A stretch of 64,000 nucleotides of DNA, taken from Dipteris shenzhenensis. Taxonomy: Eukaryota; Polypodiophyta; Polypodiopsida; Gleicheniales. Location: NCBI GenBank assembly GCA_047967505.1, contig CM106538.1. The stretch is one strand, 5' to 3'. The notes under the pieces were generated by a model. It was not told where the DNA came from and did no database searches. It was given only the letters and a program-made list of their open reading frames with translations. Position numbers and translations under genes: made by a program. Within the stretch, counting starts at the first letter, position 1. Each line of letters begins with the position of its first letter. This document shows, one piece after another, positions 12,388-23,178 of the stretch.

Positions 12388-13725
12388 CTACTCCATAAAG
12401 ACCTCTTCTTGCAAATCACCATGCAAGAAGGCATTCTTTACATCCATCTGATGTAAAGACCATCCCTTTGATGCAGCCATAGCAATGACTGCTCTTACAG
12501 TTGCCATCCTTGCAACCGGACTGAATGTTTCTTTATAATCAATGCCATATGTTTGTGCATACCCCTTGACAACTAATCTTGCCTTGTATCTGTTCACAGA
12601 ACCATTTGCATTATGCTTGATCTTATAAACCCACTTACAGCCAATTGCATTCTTGTCTTTAGGCAAAGGCACCAATTCCCATGTAGCATTTGCTTCCAAG
12701 GCATCCATTTCTTCATCCATGTCTTCTGCACTTGTCACAAAATTGGTCATGTGCTGCACCATAAATAGATGCTCATTTTTGTCATCACCCTGTCTACTAG
12801 AAGATGCATAATTGCCTTGCTGCAATTTTCCATTCATAATGTCATTCTGCTTTTTGTAGCAGTCCTTAGCCATATGACCCATTTTACCACAGTAGTAGCA
12901 TTCAACGTTGTTGTTTGCATTTTGGCCTCTCTGCCATCCACCATGGCCTCTTTGGCTCCCCCTGCCTCTAGAGTTACCACGTCCTCCTCCATAGGACTGG
13001 TTTTCTTGAGTTTGCTGCATATTTTGATTTCTACCATGGCCTCCAGATCGGCCTCCTCTACCTCTGCCTCTACCTCTTCCAGCATTTGAGTAGAAGACAG
13101 TTTCTTTTGAAGTTCTTCCTGAAGAAGATGCACACCCATTTCTCTGCTCTTCAGAAATTAGAAGAGCAAACAACTCTTCAAAATCAGGAAATTTTTCACG
13201 GACGGCAATGGATGTCCGGAACTGTGCATAATCCTTTCCTAGACCATTCAAGGTCACAGAAACTAGATCATCATCTTCCACTTGCAACCCAATGGAAGCA
13301 AGTGCATATGCAATTTTCTTCACCTTCATGTGGTAGTCATTGATGCTCATATTTTCTCTCTGCACATTGTGCAACTCCTGCTTGAGCTGCATTTTCCTGG
13401 CTTGCGTATTTGTGCTGTACATTTTTGCCAAAGTATCCCATGCCTCCTTTGGCGTACTTGCATCTTGAATATGCACAATCATAGAATCCAAAATATTGAT
13501 AGACAGCCAGTAGATAACTTTTCTGGCTCTCTCATGCCATCCTTTAAATGCCTACATTTCCTGTTGATTGGGAACATTAGGAAGAATTGGTTCTTCTTCA
13601 TTTCCTATAATGAACTCCCAATAGCCTTTTCCCATAAGGAAATTCGTCATTCTAAACTTCCATGCCTGGAAGTTATTCTTATCAAGCTTTTCAGTGACAA
13701 TCTGTGAAAGAGAATCAGACGCCAT
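12388..13725 (-). pseudogene. Gag fused in frame to reverse transcriptase (internal deletion derivative)
   Basis: The family gag starts with MASDSLSQIVTEKLDKNNF near 13725. A TAG at about 13553 replaces the Gln codon seen at the same place in the 44-kb copy. After it the frame runs from [11 protein letters not shown] through a Gly/Arg-rich linker and the zinc knuckle [14 protein letters not shown]. It then passes directly from a protease-proximal segment into the RT segment [20 protein letters not shown] and ends near DLQEEVFME. Compared with the long copy, about 1.8 kb (protease, integrase, start of RT) is missing, and the junction near 12720 keeps the reading frame. Such products could act as gag donors for relatives, but the early stop argues against present use. 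Confidence 0.9.
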
Positions 13726-13740
13726 TACCGAACACTGCAA

Positions 13741-14227
13741 AATATTCTGTCACTGCAAAAAACACAGCTTTTGCCTCACACGAGCAAATCTGCAAAATTG
13801 ACGAAAGTGGTATTTGACCACACAGTCACTTCCTAGTGACAATTTTTCATCAACAGGCAACAAGCATGATTCTACAACTCCCAATATCTCTGCACATAGT
13901 CATACGATGTGATTTCTACGGTAACTTTTCACCGACCAGCAGAGCAGTGGTCACACAGCAAAAACATGGCCTTTTTTTGAGTGCCTGCGAAGAACTTCCG
14001 CCTTCAAAACGGGCCCCGAAATGGCCCTGTAGCATATACTACCCTCTCGCCACACCGCGAAGGGCGTCTCAATCTGAGACAGTGCACTCTTGCACTTCCG
14101 GCTGTGCTACTTATAGAGATTTGCTCCCAAACTCGAAAAAGGAAAGCAACACTGGTCCTCTTACTAGGAAACCGCGAACTTGGTTTGCTTTCTTGAGCTC
14201 CTTACCACGAATCAAGCTCTGATACCA
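13741..14227 (-). other. 5' leader and primer-binding site of the nested copia
   Basis: Non-coding leader between the gag start and the 5' LTR. The primer site complementary to initiator-Met tRNA lies at 14227-14216 directly against the LTR. It corresponds to the leader at 44397-44923 in the long copy. Confidence 0.8.
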
Positions 14228-14579
14228 TGTGAAGATAGTGGGAGAGAGGGAAGGAGTCTCACTTGTGGCTTTCTCACATACACAATGGGGGAATACACAC
14301 AAAGGTGGAGGCTGAAAACAGTTTTCCTCTTCTTAGTTGTGAAAGCCAAAAGAACTCAAGTACAAAGAAATAGAAGAACCCTATATGTGGGTCTCAAACC
14401 AAACTCAACTAACTAAGGTGGCATACTAACTGAGCCATGAACTAGAGTAGATAAGGATAGCTGTCATCCAGCTATTATTCGTGGGCAGTGTACCAACCGC
14501 ATCTGCAGCTAACAAGTCGGTCACATAAATGCACAACGGTCACCTTGGCATATCGCAAGTGGAGCTCGATATCTCAACA
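14228..14579 (-). repeat. 5' LTR of the nested copia element, 352 bp
   Basis: Aligns end to end with 10876-11227 without indels and with about 12 substitutions, mostly transitions. It is followed by the second copy of the TSD cttag at 14580-14584. Confidence 0.95.
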
Positions 14580-14584
14580 CTTAG

Positions 14585-14876
14585 AGCATCTTCCCTCTAC
14601 TCCAAAAACATGCTCAAGATGAGTCCATGCAACATGAGCAGTCTCACATCCATCAATGTGATGAATAAAGGAATCACTCAGACCAAGAGCAAATATAGCA
14701 AGTGCATTTTCATCTTTTGGAAGCCATGAAGCTTCTCCTTCTCTAGTTGTAGGTTTAGTTTCTTTTCGATTTGCTACCTTCCATATTCCCTTTTTCATGA
14801 GAATAAACTTCAGTTTTGTTTGCCAAGTGTGGAACCCCTCTCCTTCAAACTTATCTATTTTCAGTTTGGAAGCCAT
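14585..14876 (-). CDS. Gag N-terminal part of the outer element
   Basis: Opens with MASKLKIDKFEGEGFHTWQ, the start of a typical copia gag (a short helix, then FxxWQxxxxxxL). It runs to the insertion point at 14585 and continues in frame at 10864. A further short ORF (14920-15120, Ser/Lys-rich, start MPTSSSQSSSNVKK) lies just upstream on the same strand and may be an upstream leader peptide or an earlier part of gag. Their relation is unclear. Confidence 0.75.
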
Positions 14877-15120
14877 TTTGGGAAGGTCTTACCAAATTAA
14901 TGGCAGTGTTTACAAAAGATCAATCTTTCTGATAAAAAAAATCACCTTCACCATATGGATGCAAATTGCAAGATAAGAATTCTGAAAATTCTAATTGTTT
15001 GGCATATTCATAACCCATTGGCTTCTCCCACAACGTCTTAACTGGAGTCTTCTTCACCTTGTACTTTATCTTTATAGTCTTTTTGACATTTGAAGAGCTT
15101 TGAGAGCTTGAAGTTGGCAT

Positions 15121-15875
15121 GTTATCAAGAGATTAACACCAACTGAACTTGGAAGAACATTCTCTAAATTGAAAGGGCACACTTTGAACTGAAACTTGGA
15201 AGAACAATTTTTGAACTGAATGTTTTCTCCTCAAGCATTTAGTGTAGCATAAAAAACTCCAAAAAATACACTAGAAATGCTTGCAGAGTACATGGAAACT
15301 TTGGAGGCTTGATACCTGACTCCAAGCATCACCAAGATAGGGGCTTTTACTGTGCAATCATAGATATATATGCAAGGAAAGCTCAGAACAAACCACAGCT
15401 GAAATGGCACGTTATATCCCTAGGCCAACAGCATCTCCATCACTTGAGAAAACTTTGTCTTCTCAAAAGCCGATTGGTTTTCTGCTTAGTACTCCCTCAT
15501 CTCTAGACCAAAACACTCCAAATCTCTTCAGTAGGTAGCTCTAGTAGTGGAGAAGGCTTGGCTCAGAGGAATCGCAAGATAAGTGATTGAGATGAGCAGC
15601 ATTGCAAAAATGGCACAGAATAGACAGAGAGGTAGTGCGCAGACATGTTGACGTATCTCTTCAATCCCACCAGTCAGATAGGTCACCCAGGAGTGAGGAA
15701 GGTCTGGCTGAAGGGGTTTCTCAAAGCATTGCATGGATGGAGAGAACAAAGCTTCCCAAGCTCAAGGTAGAAGAGGGAGAGATAAGAGGCATTTGGGAAG
15801 AAGATAGAATATAGTTGGAATCTACTAGGGATCTCATTCTAGGCACTCAGATTCTAACCAAGCTTTGATACCACG
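15121..15875 (-). other. 5' leader of the outer element with primer-binding site
   Basis: No convincing gene. The primer site (complement gctttgatacca, 15862-15873) is separated from the 5' LTR by two bases. The leader contains purine-rich stretches. Confidence 0.7.
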
Positions 15876-16152
15876 TGTGAATTCATGAGGAAGAAATGAG
15901 GCACACAATGTAAAGCTTTATTCCAAGAGTTATTACATATATAGGCAATTGCCTCCATGTAGGTAGATCCCAGATTCACAATCATCTCTATCATTATCTC
16001 AATCAATCACCTCCTGATCACTCACTCATCACACCAACGTGACACACCTAACTGATGAGTCACTTTAAACTTCTAGCACACCTACACTCACACACTCCTT
16101 ACATAGGACTCCACCATAGGCATACACACACACACATCAATTTGCCCCTTCA
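15876..16152 (-). repeat. 5' LTR of the outer gag-only element
   Basis: A 277-bp partner of 9810-10096. It begins tgtgaattcatgaggaag and ends ttgccccttca, followed by TSD attga. It is about 10 bp shorter because of small deletions in the cacac-rich end and nearby. Confidence 0.93.
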
Positions 16153-17349
16153 ATTGATTTGTAACTTGACCCAATATGGAGGCTGGTGAAAGATAGGCAG
16201 TTGGTCCATAACAGGAGGAGGCTCCTCACTATTAGCTCTCCAATCCCGAATCTAGTCACTTGCCTTCCTACGAATCGGTGGTGGATCAAATTGACCATGT
16301 GCAAGATGATCAAGTGGAAGATATTGAGCATTACCTTCATAAGCCACCTTCCTCATATGTTTGGAGTGTTGTCCATTCAAACTAGGGCCACAAATAGGAC
16401 AAGTATGGTACCCTTGTGTTTTAAGTCCCCAAGAAACCTTGTGAATAAGATACTAATTAATTAAAACAATTAGGAATGAGATACTAAGATAAGGGCTCCA
16501 ACCTCATCAAGGCTGAGACACTTGTGTCTGACCATCCATACTTTGCTTGCAAATTATCCACCATGCTTGCCATACCCTCGTTGTCATCTAGAGGATCATC
16601 CTCAAGGTCATCTTGCTTGAGCTGTGGTGGTGGTGCACATGCTCCCTTGCTGCTCTCCTCATCATGTATAATGATGCAAGGTTAGTGTGTGCAACACGCA
16701 CGTCATATAAGTATCCATGAATCATTCAAATATCATTGGTTTATCGATGATGCACTTGCATGATGACCAATATCCTCTTCTAGGGCTACATCTGCAAGTG
16801 GTGCATGACAATATGGCATTGATGACAAACCCCTCACTTGAAATGTGTGCAAGGACAAGGCAATATATCATGTAGCCACTCCAAACTCTCGAGAGGTGGC
16901 CCCCTATCCGATTAGATGTCACTATTGATCCTCTCCACCTAAACACATCCAAAATCATCCCCCCAGTCAAGCCAAACACTCCATGTGTCTTCAATATGCT
17001 TCCACGCAAGAGAGTCCGCGGGAGTTCTCCACTTGCCATCGGTTGATTGATGCGAGGAATGCCATGACATGAGCTCTGCAATAGATTTGCACTTGAACAT
17101 ATGTTGGATGCGAGGGATTATGGGAAAATGTCGCAATACCTTATGAGGCACGTCCAAGGTTTTGAGATCTGCTCTATATCTTGCCTCTCCACAAGTAGGA
17201 CACTCTCTTGCATCCTTATGTAGTCCACAAAACAAAACACAATTGTTGACACATGCATGGATGCACTTGTAATCTAATCCGCCAAGAGAGGTCACATGTT
17301 GCCTTGCCATATCTCTTGAGGTCGGTAGTTTATTCTCCCTATCCCCCAA
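16153..17349 (-). pseudogene. CACTA transposase relic, copy 2, N-terminal part (zinc finger and TNP2)
   Basis: From 17349 downwards: HACVNNCVLFCGLHKDARE followed by CPTCGEARY (the CxxC pair typical of TNP2), then LRHFPIIPRIQHMF, DGKWRTPADSLAWKHIEDTW, a frameshift, then CPICGPSLNGQHSKHMRKV and QPPYWVKLQIN up to the LTR insertion at 16152. TNP2 is the catalytic transposase of CACTA elements. At least one TAG (before IRDW) and frameshifts show it is dead. It continues at 9809 and below. Confidence 0.85.
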
Positions 17350-17600
17350 ATCCCCTCAAACCCCCTTACACGCCCCTCCCCTAAACTCCTTAAAACTGCC
17401 CAAATTCCCTTTGATTGAACCCCCTCCGAACCCTTAATCCCCTCTAAATCCCAAACACCTCGGGGCCTAAATCCCCCCTAAATCCCTTTACACACCCACT
17501 CAACCTCAGGGCCTAAATTTCCCTCTAAATCCCAAACACCTCGGGGCCTAAATCCCCCCTAAATCCCTTTAAGCACTCAGAGGTGAATCGGATTACAATG
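17350..17600 (+). repeat. C-rich tandem repeat with scattered CCCTAAA heptamers
   Basis: Two units about 81 bp apart begin ccctctaaatcccaaacac at 17440 and 17521, each containing ctcggggcctaaatcc and ccccctaaatcccttt. Exact CCCTAAA words, the plant telomere unit, are at 17379, 17476 and 17557, and many near variants such as cctaaatccc surround them. It lies just upstream of the CACTA N-terminal segment. Confidence 0.75.
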
Positions 17601-18400
17601 ATGCTCTGTTTTATCAGTTCCACTCTATCTTTTACTGTAATCCGATAATGATAAATGAATGGAAAATACTTTCTGATTCATATTTGCTATTCGCAATGTA
17701 TTACTGAATTGTAATCAGCTCCCACTTCTATCTGGTTGTATTCCTATGCCATGTTAAGGCTATTGATGGAAGTGTTTGCTTAGGGTCTGATGTAGAAGTG
17801 CTCTGGGTAGAACCACCCTGAACACATTTGGCAATTTTGTAGTTGGTTCGACATCAGAAAAGCCTATGAGATGGAAGGAATCAAGAAAGCGTGATGTTGC
17901 ATGTTGGAAGGTGTGCAAAATGTACGAAAGCGGTGGCAATTTGATGAAGAGAGAGAGCAAGATCAAGAGGATGCAGACTTGCATCCCACAAGGGAAAAAG
18001 GGACAAGACCCTAATAGTCATGTAGGGCAATTTGAAATCAGACAGATTGCAAGTGGTTTCTTGGGATTGGTAGATGCAGTAAAGAAGGAGCAATTTGCAG
18101 CCACAATGGAAAGGAGAGCATGAGCTGGTTCATGTAGTATGGGCTACCGCACTTTGCTACATATGATGAGATGAAAGGACCATTCTTGGAAAGATTTTAA
18201 AAGGAAAAAACACACCATAGGGAGTGCTTTCTTTTCTTTCTCTCAAGGAAGAAACAATACATGAAAAAATATCATGAAAGAGAAGAGTATGAAAGCTATA
18301 CCTATTGTTTTTTTGCTTTCTCCTCGTTTGCAGGCTTCTCTTTGTCTCCTCTCAATCCGTTCCTTTGGAATGTGATGACAAAATAACCTTGCTCACAACC
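17601..18400. other. Unrecognised interval with one Lys/Arg-rich plus-strand ORF
   Basis: A plus-strand ORF at 17866-18123 (85 codons) is rich in Lys, Arg, Met and Gln and has no motif I recognise. The surrounding sequence is A-rich. It could be a fragment of a repeat gene. I do not assign a function. Confidence 0.3.
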
Positions 18401-18439
18401 TGGTGAGTGGACATTTCCAGTCAAAGCGAGGTTCTTCTC

Positions 18440-19171
18440 TAGGATGTGTGGCCTTAACCCATTGCACATATGTGCCACATCGCTGTGGGAGACACATCAG
18501 CATATCGTGCACACTTCCACCATTAAAAAAGGGAGTGGCAACCCATAACTCTTGGGTGTGTGAGTACCCCAATACTCGACAGACAACTCTATGGACAACT
18601 ATTATCGCTAGCTCAATCTTAGTGCCAGATGAGCATGGGCATTGTCTTTATTACTCCTCTTGCCAGCATACCACTCTGTTGGCCTAAGACCTGGGACACC
18701 CATGATTTGTATCTTGAATACCTTCCCTTCTCCTCCCTTGTCCACCAATTCATGCAAGGTCAACGCTTGTAATGGAAAGTGTACTGTGTGGGAGCACATG
18801 TCAGCAAATGTAGTACATAGTTCTATCTGTGCTCTCCCTTCAACTTGTCCTAGGTCGGCATTTGCTTCTGGACCACTAGACATCTTAGTCATATGGACCA
18901 GGGCATTGGCTATTGCCTTTCCGATGGACCCTTTCTCCTTCTAGTTTTTTCTAAATTTAGATATCTGCGATGCCTTCCATTCAGTCATCCAGAGTGCAAG
19001 CTTCACCTCTCCATTGTCAGGCAAGGCTACATTGCTCACCTTCTTGTATAATCCCCATTGTCCTGCTAGATCTCCAAACACTCGAGGGATAAATTGATCA
19101 AGTATCACTTTCACCTCTGACTGTGTCATTTGACTGCGACTGGGTGGGTCGGCTCGCGTAAAGAAGGTCAA
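18440..19171 (-). pseudogene. Unrecognised repeat-derived coding remnant
   Basis: Two minus-strand ORFs lie close together. One at 19171-18941 contains SEVKVILDQFIPRVFGDLAG. The other at 18892-18608 contains FADMCSHTVHFPLQALTLHE and FKIQIMGVPGLRPTEWY. Their residue composition is protein-like and both end near one another, which suggests one interrupted gene. I recognise no family and see no transmembrane segment. Confidence 0.4.
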
Positions 19172-21890
19172 GTATTTAGGATATCATTTGATCGTGTAGA
19201 AATTTTGAGCTTGCGTGGGCTCTAATTTCTTCGTCACTCACTCCTATCAAGTGCTTGATCATTGTCTTATGGGCAAGCATATGAATCTCAATTTTTAACA
19301 GCTCTTGTGTTGCCATCGAAGATGGGTGTGTAGGTAGTATAGTGATCTAGTGCATGCAGCAATTGTTTTGTAAGCGCTCAAACTTCAAAATAAAGAACAT
19401 TTAAAATACACATACAAAATAAAGAACATTTAAAATACACAGTGCAGGTGTAAACTAAATTTCACTCAAAAGCAACATGCAACAAGCAACAAGCAACAAG
19501 AAACATCATGAACGTTTTTGAAATACTTTCGATCCTTAGAAATAAACTACTAACTTTCCGAGGTAATGGTATATTGTGTCAAGTAATTCGTGATCTTGCA
19601 GCATAATCTACTTCTATAGCAATCACTATGCGATCTTCTACCATTATAGAGTGAATTCCATAAAGTCATTATCAAGTGTCAATCTATCAACCAGTGGAGG
19701 TAAGAACAGAAAACATATAACAACATCACATAACCAAGATGATCTAGATCAGCTTTGCCAATCACACATCCAGTTGGGAAGAGTTTTATCGGGAGGAACC
19801 GGTCGACAAAAGCAGGCCATCATCCAGATAAAACTCAGCTCTACTGAGTGTACATAAATAGATATGATATATAAGAAGATTGAAGCGAGGGGAACCGACT
19901 AGCAGATGCGAGCCATCACCCGGCTTCGACCTTTACTATTATACACATCAGTCAAGGCCGTGAGGCGAATATGATTGGCCGAAGTGGATATTCATCTCTT
20001 GGCCTGACTGAGACATAAACAAACATCTCTCCCTCTCTCTCTTTTACTCTCCCTCTCTCTATTTTCCTCTCTCCCTTTTACTCTCCCTCTCTTTCCTCTC
20101 TCTCTTTTACTCTCCCTCCCTCTCTTTCCTCTCTCTCCCTCTCTCTCTCTCTCTCTCTTTGAATCCCTCTCTTTCCATGTCTCAAACAGCCTACTGATAG
20201 TCAACCAGAAGGTGAATCCAATCAACTGAGGCGGGTCATCACCTAGCCTGAGTGACTGACTCTAAAAGCTCTAGAATCTCACCAAAAGGCAGAAAGCGGG
20301 AGCTGCAATGGGAAAGTGACAAGTTTGGCAGGGCGGTAGTGGCGGGAGTGGGGTCCTTTTATAGGATCTATCACAGACACCATCAGTAATCTTCTTGTAC
20401 CACGCAATATCTCAACGTACAAGATTTCTTATCCTTCCCAATCGGATGATCTAGGCTATCACACGTGTTGATTGGACACGTACCGTGTAGTACAGGAAGG
20501 TTACCGGTGGTGTTTACTGGTGCCCTAATAAATACCGCTGGTATAGACGACTTATAGACGAGGACCGTACGAGGCAACTGATACCGCTTGGTATGGCTAG
20601 CTATCGTGCGATGTTCTCGTAATGGCACCGTGTGCGGTAAGGGCGTTTACCATGCGGTGGTCTTTCGGTGGATAGCTAGTGTAAAGAACTGCATTTTTGT
20701 GTGTTTAGGGTGTTAGGATGCGATCTTTAGTCAAAAAGTAAGTATTTTTATTTTAAAAAAGGTACTTTTTAAATCCTTGGCTCTAGGGGGTCAAAAAATG
20801 CTTAAAACATTTTAATTCGCCGATTTAAAACGCCTGTTTTAATTCCCTCACAAATCCCTGTTAGCCCTTCAATGATCCCTCCAAGTACTCAAATCGGTCT
20901 GCACAAGCCATTTAAACCCATCTACAAGGTTAGATTTTCAAATTTTGAGCCGGACACCCTTAGCTTGCAACCACCCTGCTTCATAGTTACAACCTAAGCA
21001 TTATGGTATATTGAGTCAGGTTCAAAGGCATTGAAAGCTCATTGATAGCTATGTGTAATCAAGATTCTGATTTGGCGCCACCTATTGCTTTGAAATCAGT
21101 AATGATTTCCATGTGTGTGTCATCTTCTAGTGTCTTGTTATGGCACCGGTCAAGTATAGGACTGAAGAGAAGCTTTCGAGAACAAGGACCATGGAGAGAC
21201 CATGGAAAAGATAATTTCTACTGTATGTCTGGCGATAGGTTACACTTTTCAACAAACCACTATATGGTTTAGTGTTGATTTCTTTTATGTATCTATAGAA
21301 ACATTATGAGTGGATGGAAAGGGCCTAGTGAAGCCCTCTAGAACATCAAAGTGATGAGGAGCTGTGCTTGTGATTTTGTGTAAGGGTTGGCCCTAGCCTT
21401 TCCCACATGTACAGGGCAAAAATGATAACATCATCTTGACCATGTGGAGAGCCGAGGCATGCGGAGGCCATTTCATAGAGACTTGGAAGGCTGTAGCTAG
21501 CATTCCAAAGTTAAAGCAACCAATCAAGCCTCTAGCATGAGCAGGCCTCGAGCATTATTAGAGGCCTTTAGCATGATGGTGATGACGAGGAGAAAAGTAG
21601 AGACCCAACCATTAAAAGATTGTGATACCTAAGGAAAAAGGTCATCTTTGGAGTTTATGTGACTCTGAGGCGCACTTGCAAATCGTCCACCATGCAATCA
21701 TCTTGGGGTATCATGTTTTATTTGGAAACATCTCCATGTGAGAGGGCCTACCACTCAATGATTCAATGTTGTGCCTATCAATATATGGACAAAACTGCAT
21801 GGCTTTGCACCGACTCCATTTTGTCCATTACGTTTACACTTTCCCTTTGCCTCGTACTCCCATCCCTGCAGCCCACCCTCCGCCCCTTCA
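19172..21890. other. Gene-poor interval, including a CT-rich microsatellite at 20026-20175
   Basis: I see no gene. A CT-rich polypyrimidine block of about 150 bp (20026-20175) gives Arg/Glu-repeat ORFs on the other strand that are artefacts. Around 20500-20690 there are repeated words such as ataccgctggtat, ataccgcttggtat and accatgcggtgg, forming short inverted repeats. The rest is unstructured. Confidence 0.5.
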
Positions 21891-21894
21891 AGAC

Positions 21895-22787
21895 ATGGCA
21901 ATGCCCAGCCCTTCTACCTCACCCGATCCTCACCTGCCCTTTGATCACAGCTCCATGGCCCTTCCTGGATTCCGCTTCCACCCCACCGACGAAGAGCTCG
22001 TCGCCTTCTACCTCACACGCATGACCCTTGGACACCACCTCAGTATCAGCTCATCAAAATAGTGGATTTGTATCGTTACGACCCATGGCAGCTACCTGGT
22101 CTTCCGCATCTCTTTCCCTGCTCTATCTTCCTCTCTCGCCGTATTGCCTCTAGGTGTGAATGCTAGTGAGTTATTTTCACTCGCTGGAAGATCAAGTTGA
22201 AGAACTGGCATACGTGATGACCTTAGTTATCGGTACCACCGTGGGATCACGTCCTTCCTCCGCTTTGGTGTTTAAATAATTGCCGCTTCAGTTGCTCACA
22301 GTAGTCGTCTGTCGTCAAAACACTGTTGACTGCTAGTCCCTATGCTTCATACTTTTTGTCTGTTTGTGCGCTTACAAGCATGACTCGGAGGAGATAGTCG
22401 GTCGCTTAGGAGATCACGCAGTGTATAGACATGTATCTTCAAATTCTGTCTGCATGTCCATTTTCTGAATTCTGTTTCCTGCTTTTAATGAGTGCATGAC
22501 TTCTTGTATTCTTCCAGCCGTGGCTATCATAGATGGAAAGGAATGGTTTTTTCTTCACTCACAGAGGCAAGAAATACCGTTATGGTTATCGACCCACCCG
22601 TCTTACTGCTTCGGGTTACTGGAAAGCCACGGGGACAGACAGAGTGGTTCTGAGTTCTAAAGGAAACGACATCGGACTTAAGAAGACCCTTGTGTTCTAT
22701 ACGGGACGTGCACCTAAAGGATCGAAAACAAACTGAGTCATGAACGAATTTCGGCTCAGTCGAAATGAAGTTGCTTTAAAAGACAAG
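21895..22787 (+). pseudogene. NAC transcription-factor pseudogene (exons 1 and 2 only)
   Basis: Exon 1 (21895-22098) encodes a leader then [21 protein letters not shown] one-base deletion after 22047 (cagtatc|agctc, against cagtatcgagctc in the first gene) throws the frame out before [11 protein letters not shown]. Exon 2 (22518-22787) encodes [29 protein letters not shown] and [20 protein letters not shown], then a TGA at 22734 where the first gene has the Trp of TNW. The splice acceptor ag at 22516-22517 is kept. The exon 2 donor would be GC (aag|gcaagg). No exon 3 is found downstream, where the H3-type repeat copy A begins. This is a duplicate of the gene at 354-3009, now without function. 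Confidence 0.92.
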
Positions 22788-23119
22788 GCAAGGCATTTTT
22801 TTCACTCCATTATGTCTCTTTTTTCACTTTTATACTTCGTTACTATAGGATATATATATCCCTCTTGTGCTTAATCTCTTACTCCCTCCCTCCTTGTCAT
22901 TGTATCTCCTCTTCTTTATAGCATATATCCACGTTCAATTTAGGGGATGCTTCTAGGGCTAGGGTTTTCCAAGTCTGAATATGTTTAGCTCGGTGAAGCA
23001 TGTTTGGCTAAGTGGAGATCGCTATTGCAAAGTGATATAGTTTTTCTTTTTCTGTTCAAGGCCTTATCATACATTACAATATACTAAAGGACTTTTTGGG
23101 TATCACATTTCCCATAGTC
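22788..23119. other. No gene seen between the NAC pseudogene and repeat copy A
   Basis: T-rich sequence with no recognised feature. The expected NAC exon 3 is missing from here. Confidence 0.5.
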
Positions 23120-23178
23120 TCAACCTATAGCAGTGGCTTCTATGGTGGTACTTTATTTTCCTTCTCTAAGAGGGACAA

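Larger units (their letters stand above)
10876..14579 (-). mobile_element. Deleted Ty1/copia element nested in the outer gag
   Basis: It has a perfect 5-bp target duplication cttag (10871-10875 and 14580-14584) and two 352-bp LTRs (10876-11227, 14228-14579) with about 12 differences between them. The primer site TGGTATCAGAGC (14227-14216, minus strand) abuts the 5' LTR, and the polypurine tract gctcgagggggag lies next to the 3' LTR at 11240-11228. It belongs to the same family as the 5.5-kb element at 44045-49587, whose LTRs have the same length and sequence type. The interior lacks protease, integrase and the first part of pol, because gag is joined directly to reverse transcriptase. Confidence 0.95.
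9810..16152 (-). mobile_element. Non-autonomous gag-only copia-type LTR retrotransposon, outer element of a nest
   Basis: The element is flanked by a perfect 5-bp target duplication attga (9805-9809 and 16153-16157). LTRs of 287 bp (9810-10096) and 277 bp (15876-16152) share TG...CA ends. Read on the minus strand, a primer site TGGTATCAAAGC (15873-15862) matches the initiator-Met tRNA type used by copia elements, and a G-rich polypurine tract lies at 10110-10097. The interior encodes only a gag protein; I found no protease, integrase or reverse transcriptase. Removing the nested element (10876-14579 plus one TSD) leaves about 2.6 kb, which suits a gag-only derivative that depends on a partner for mobility. 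It is inserted into CACTA copy 2. Confidence 0.92.

Noticed and set aside
14216-14227. tRNA gene at the gctctgatacca words (also 15862, 32567, 44397)
   Set aside because: Each lies directly at an LTR edge and is the primer-binding site complementary to initiator tRNA; no cloverleaf surrounds it.
17379-17563. True telomere end
   Set aside because: Only scattered CCCTAAA words in a longer repeat, with genes and transposons continuing on both sides.
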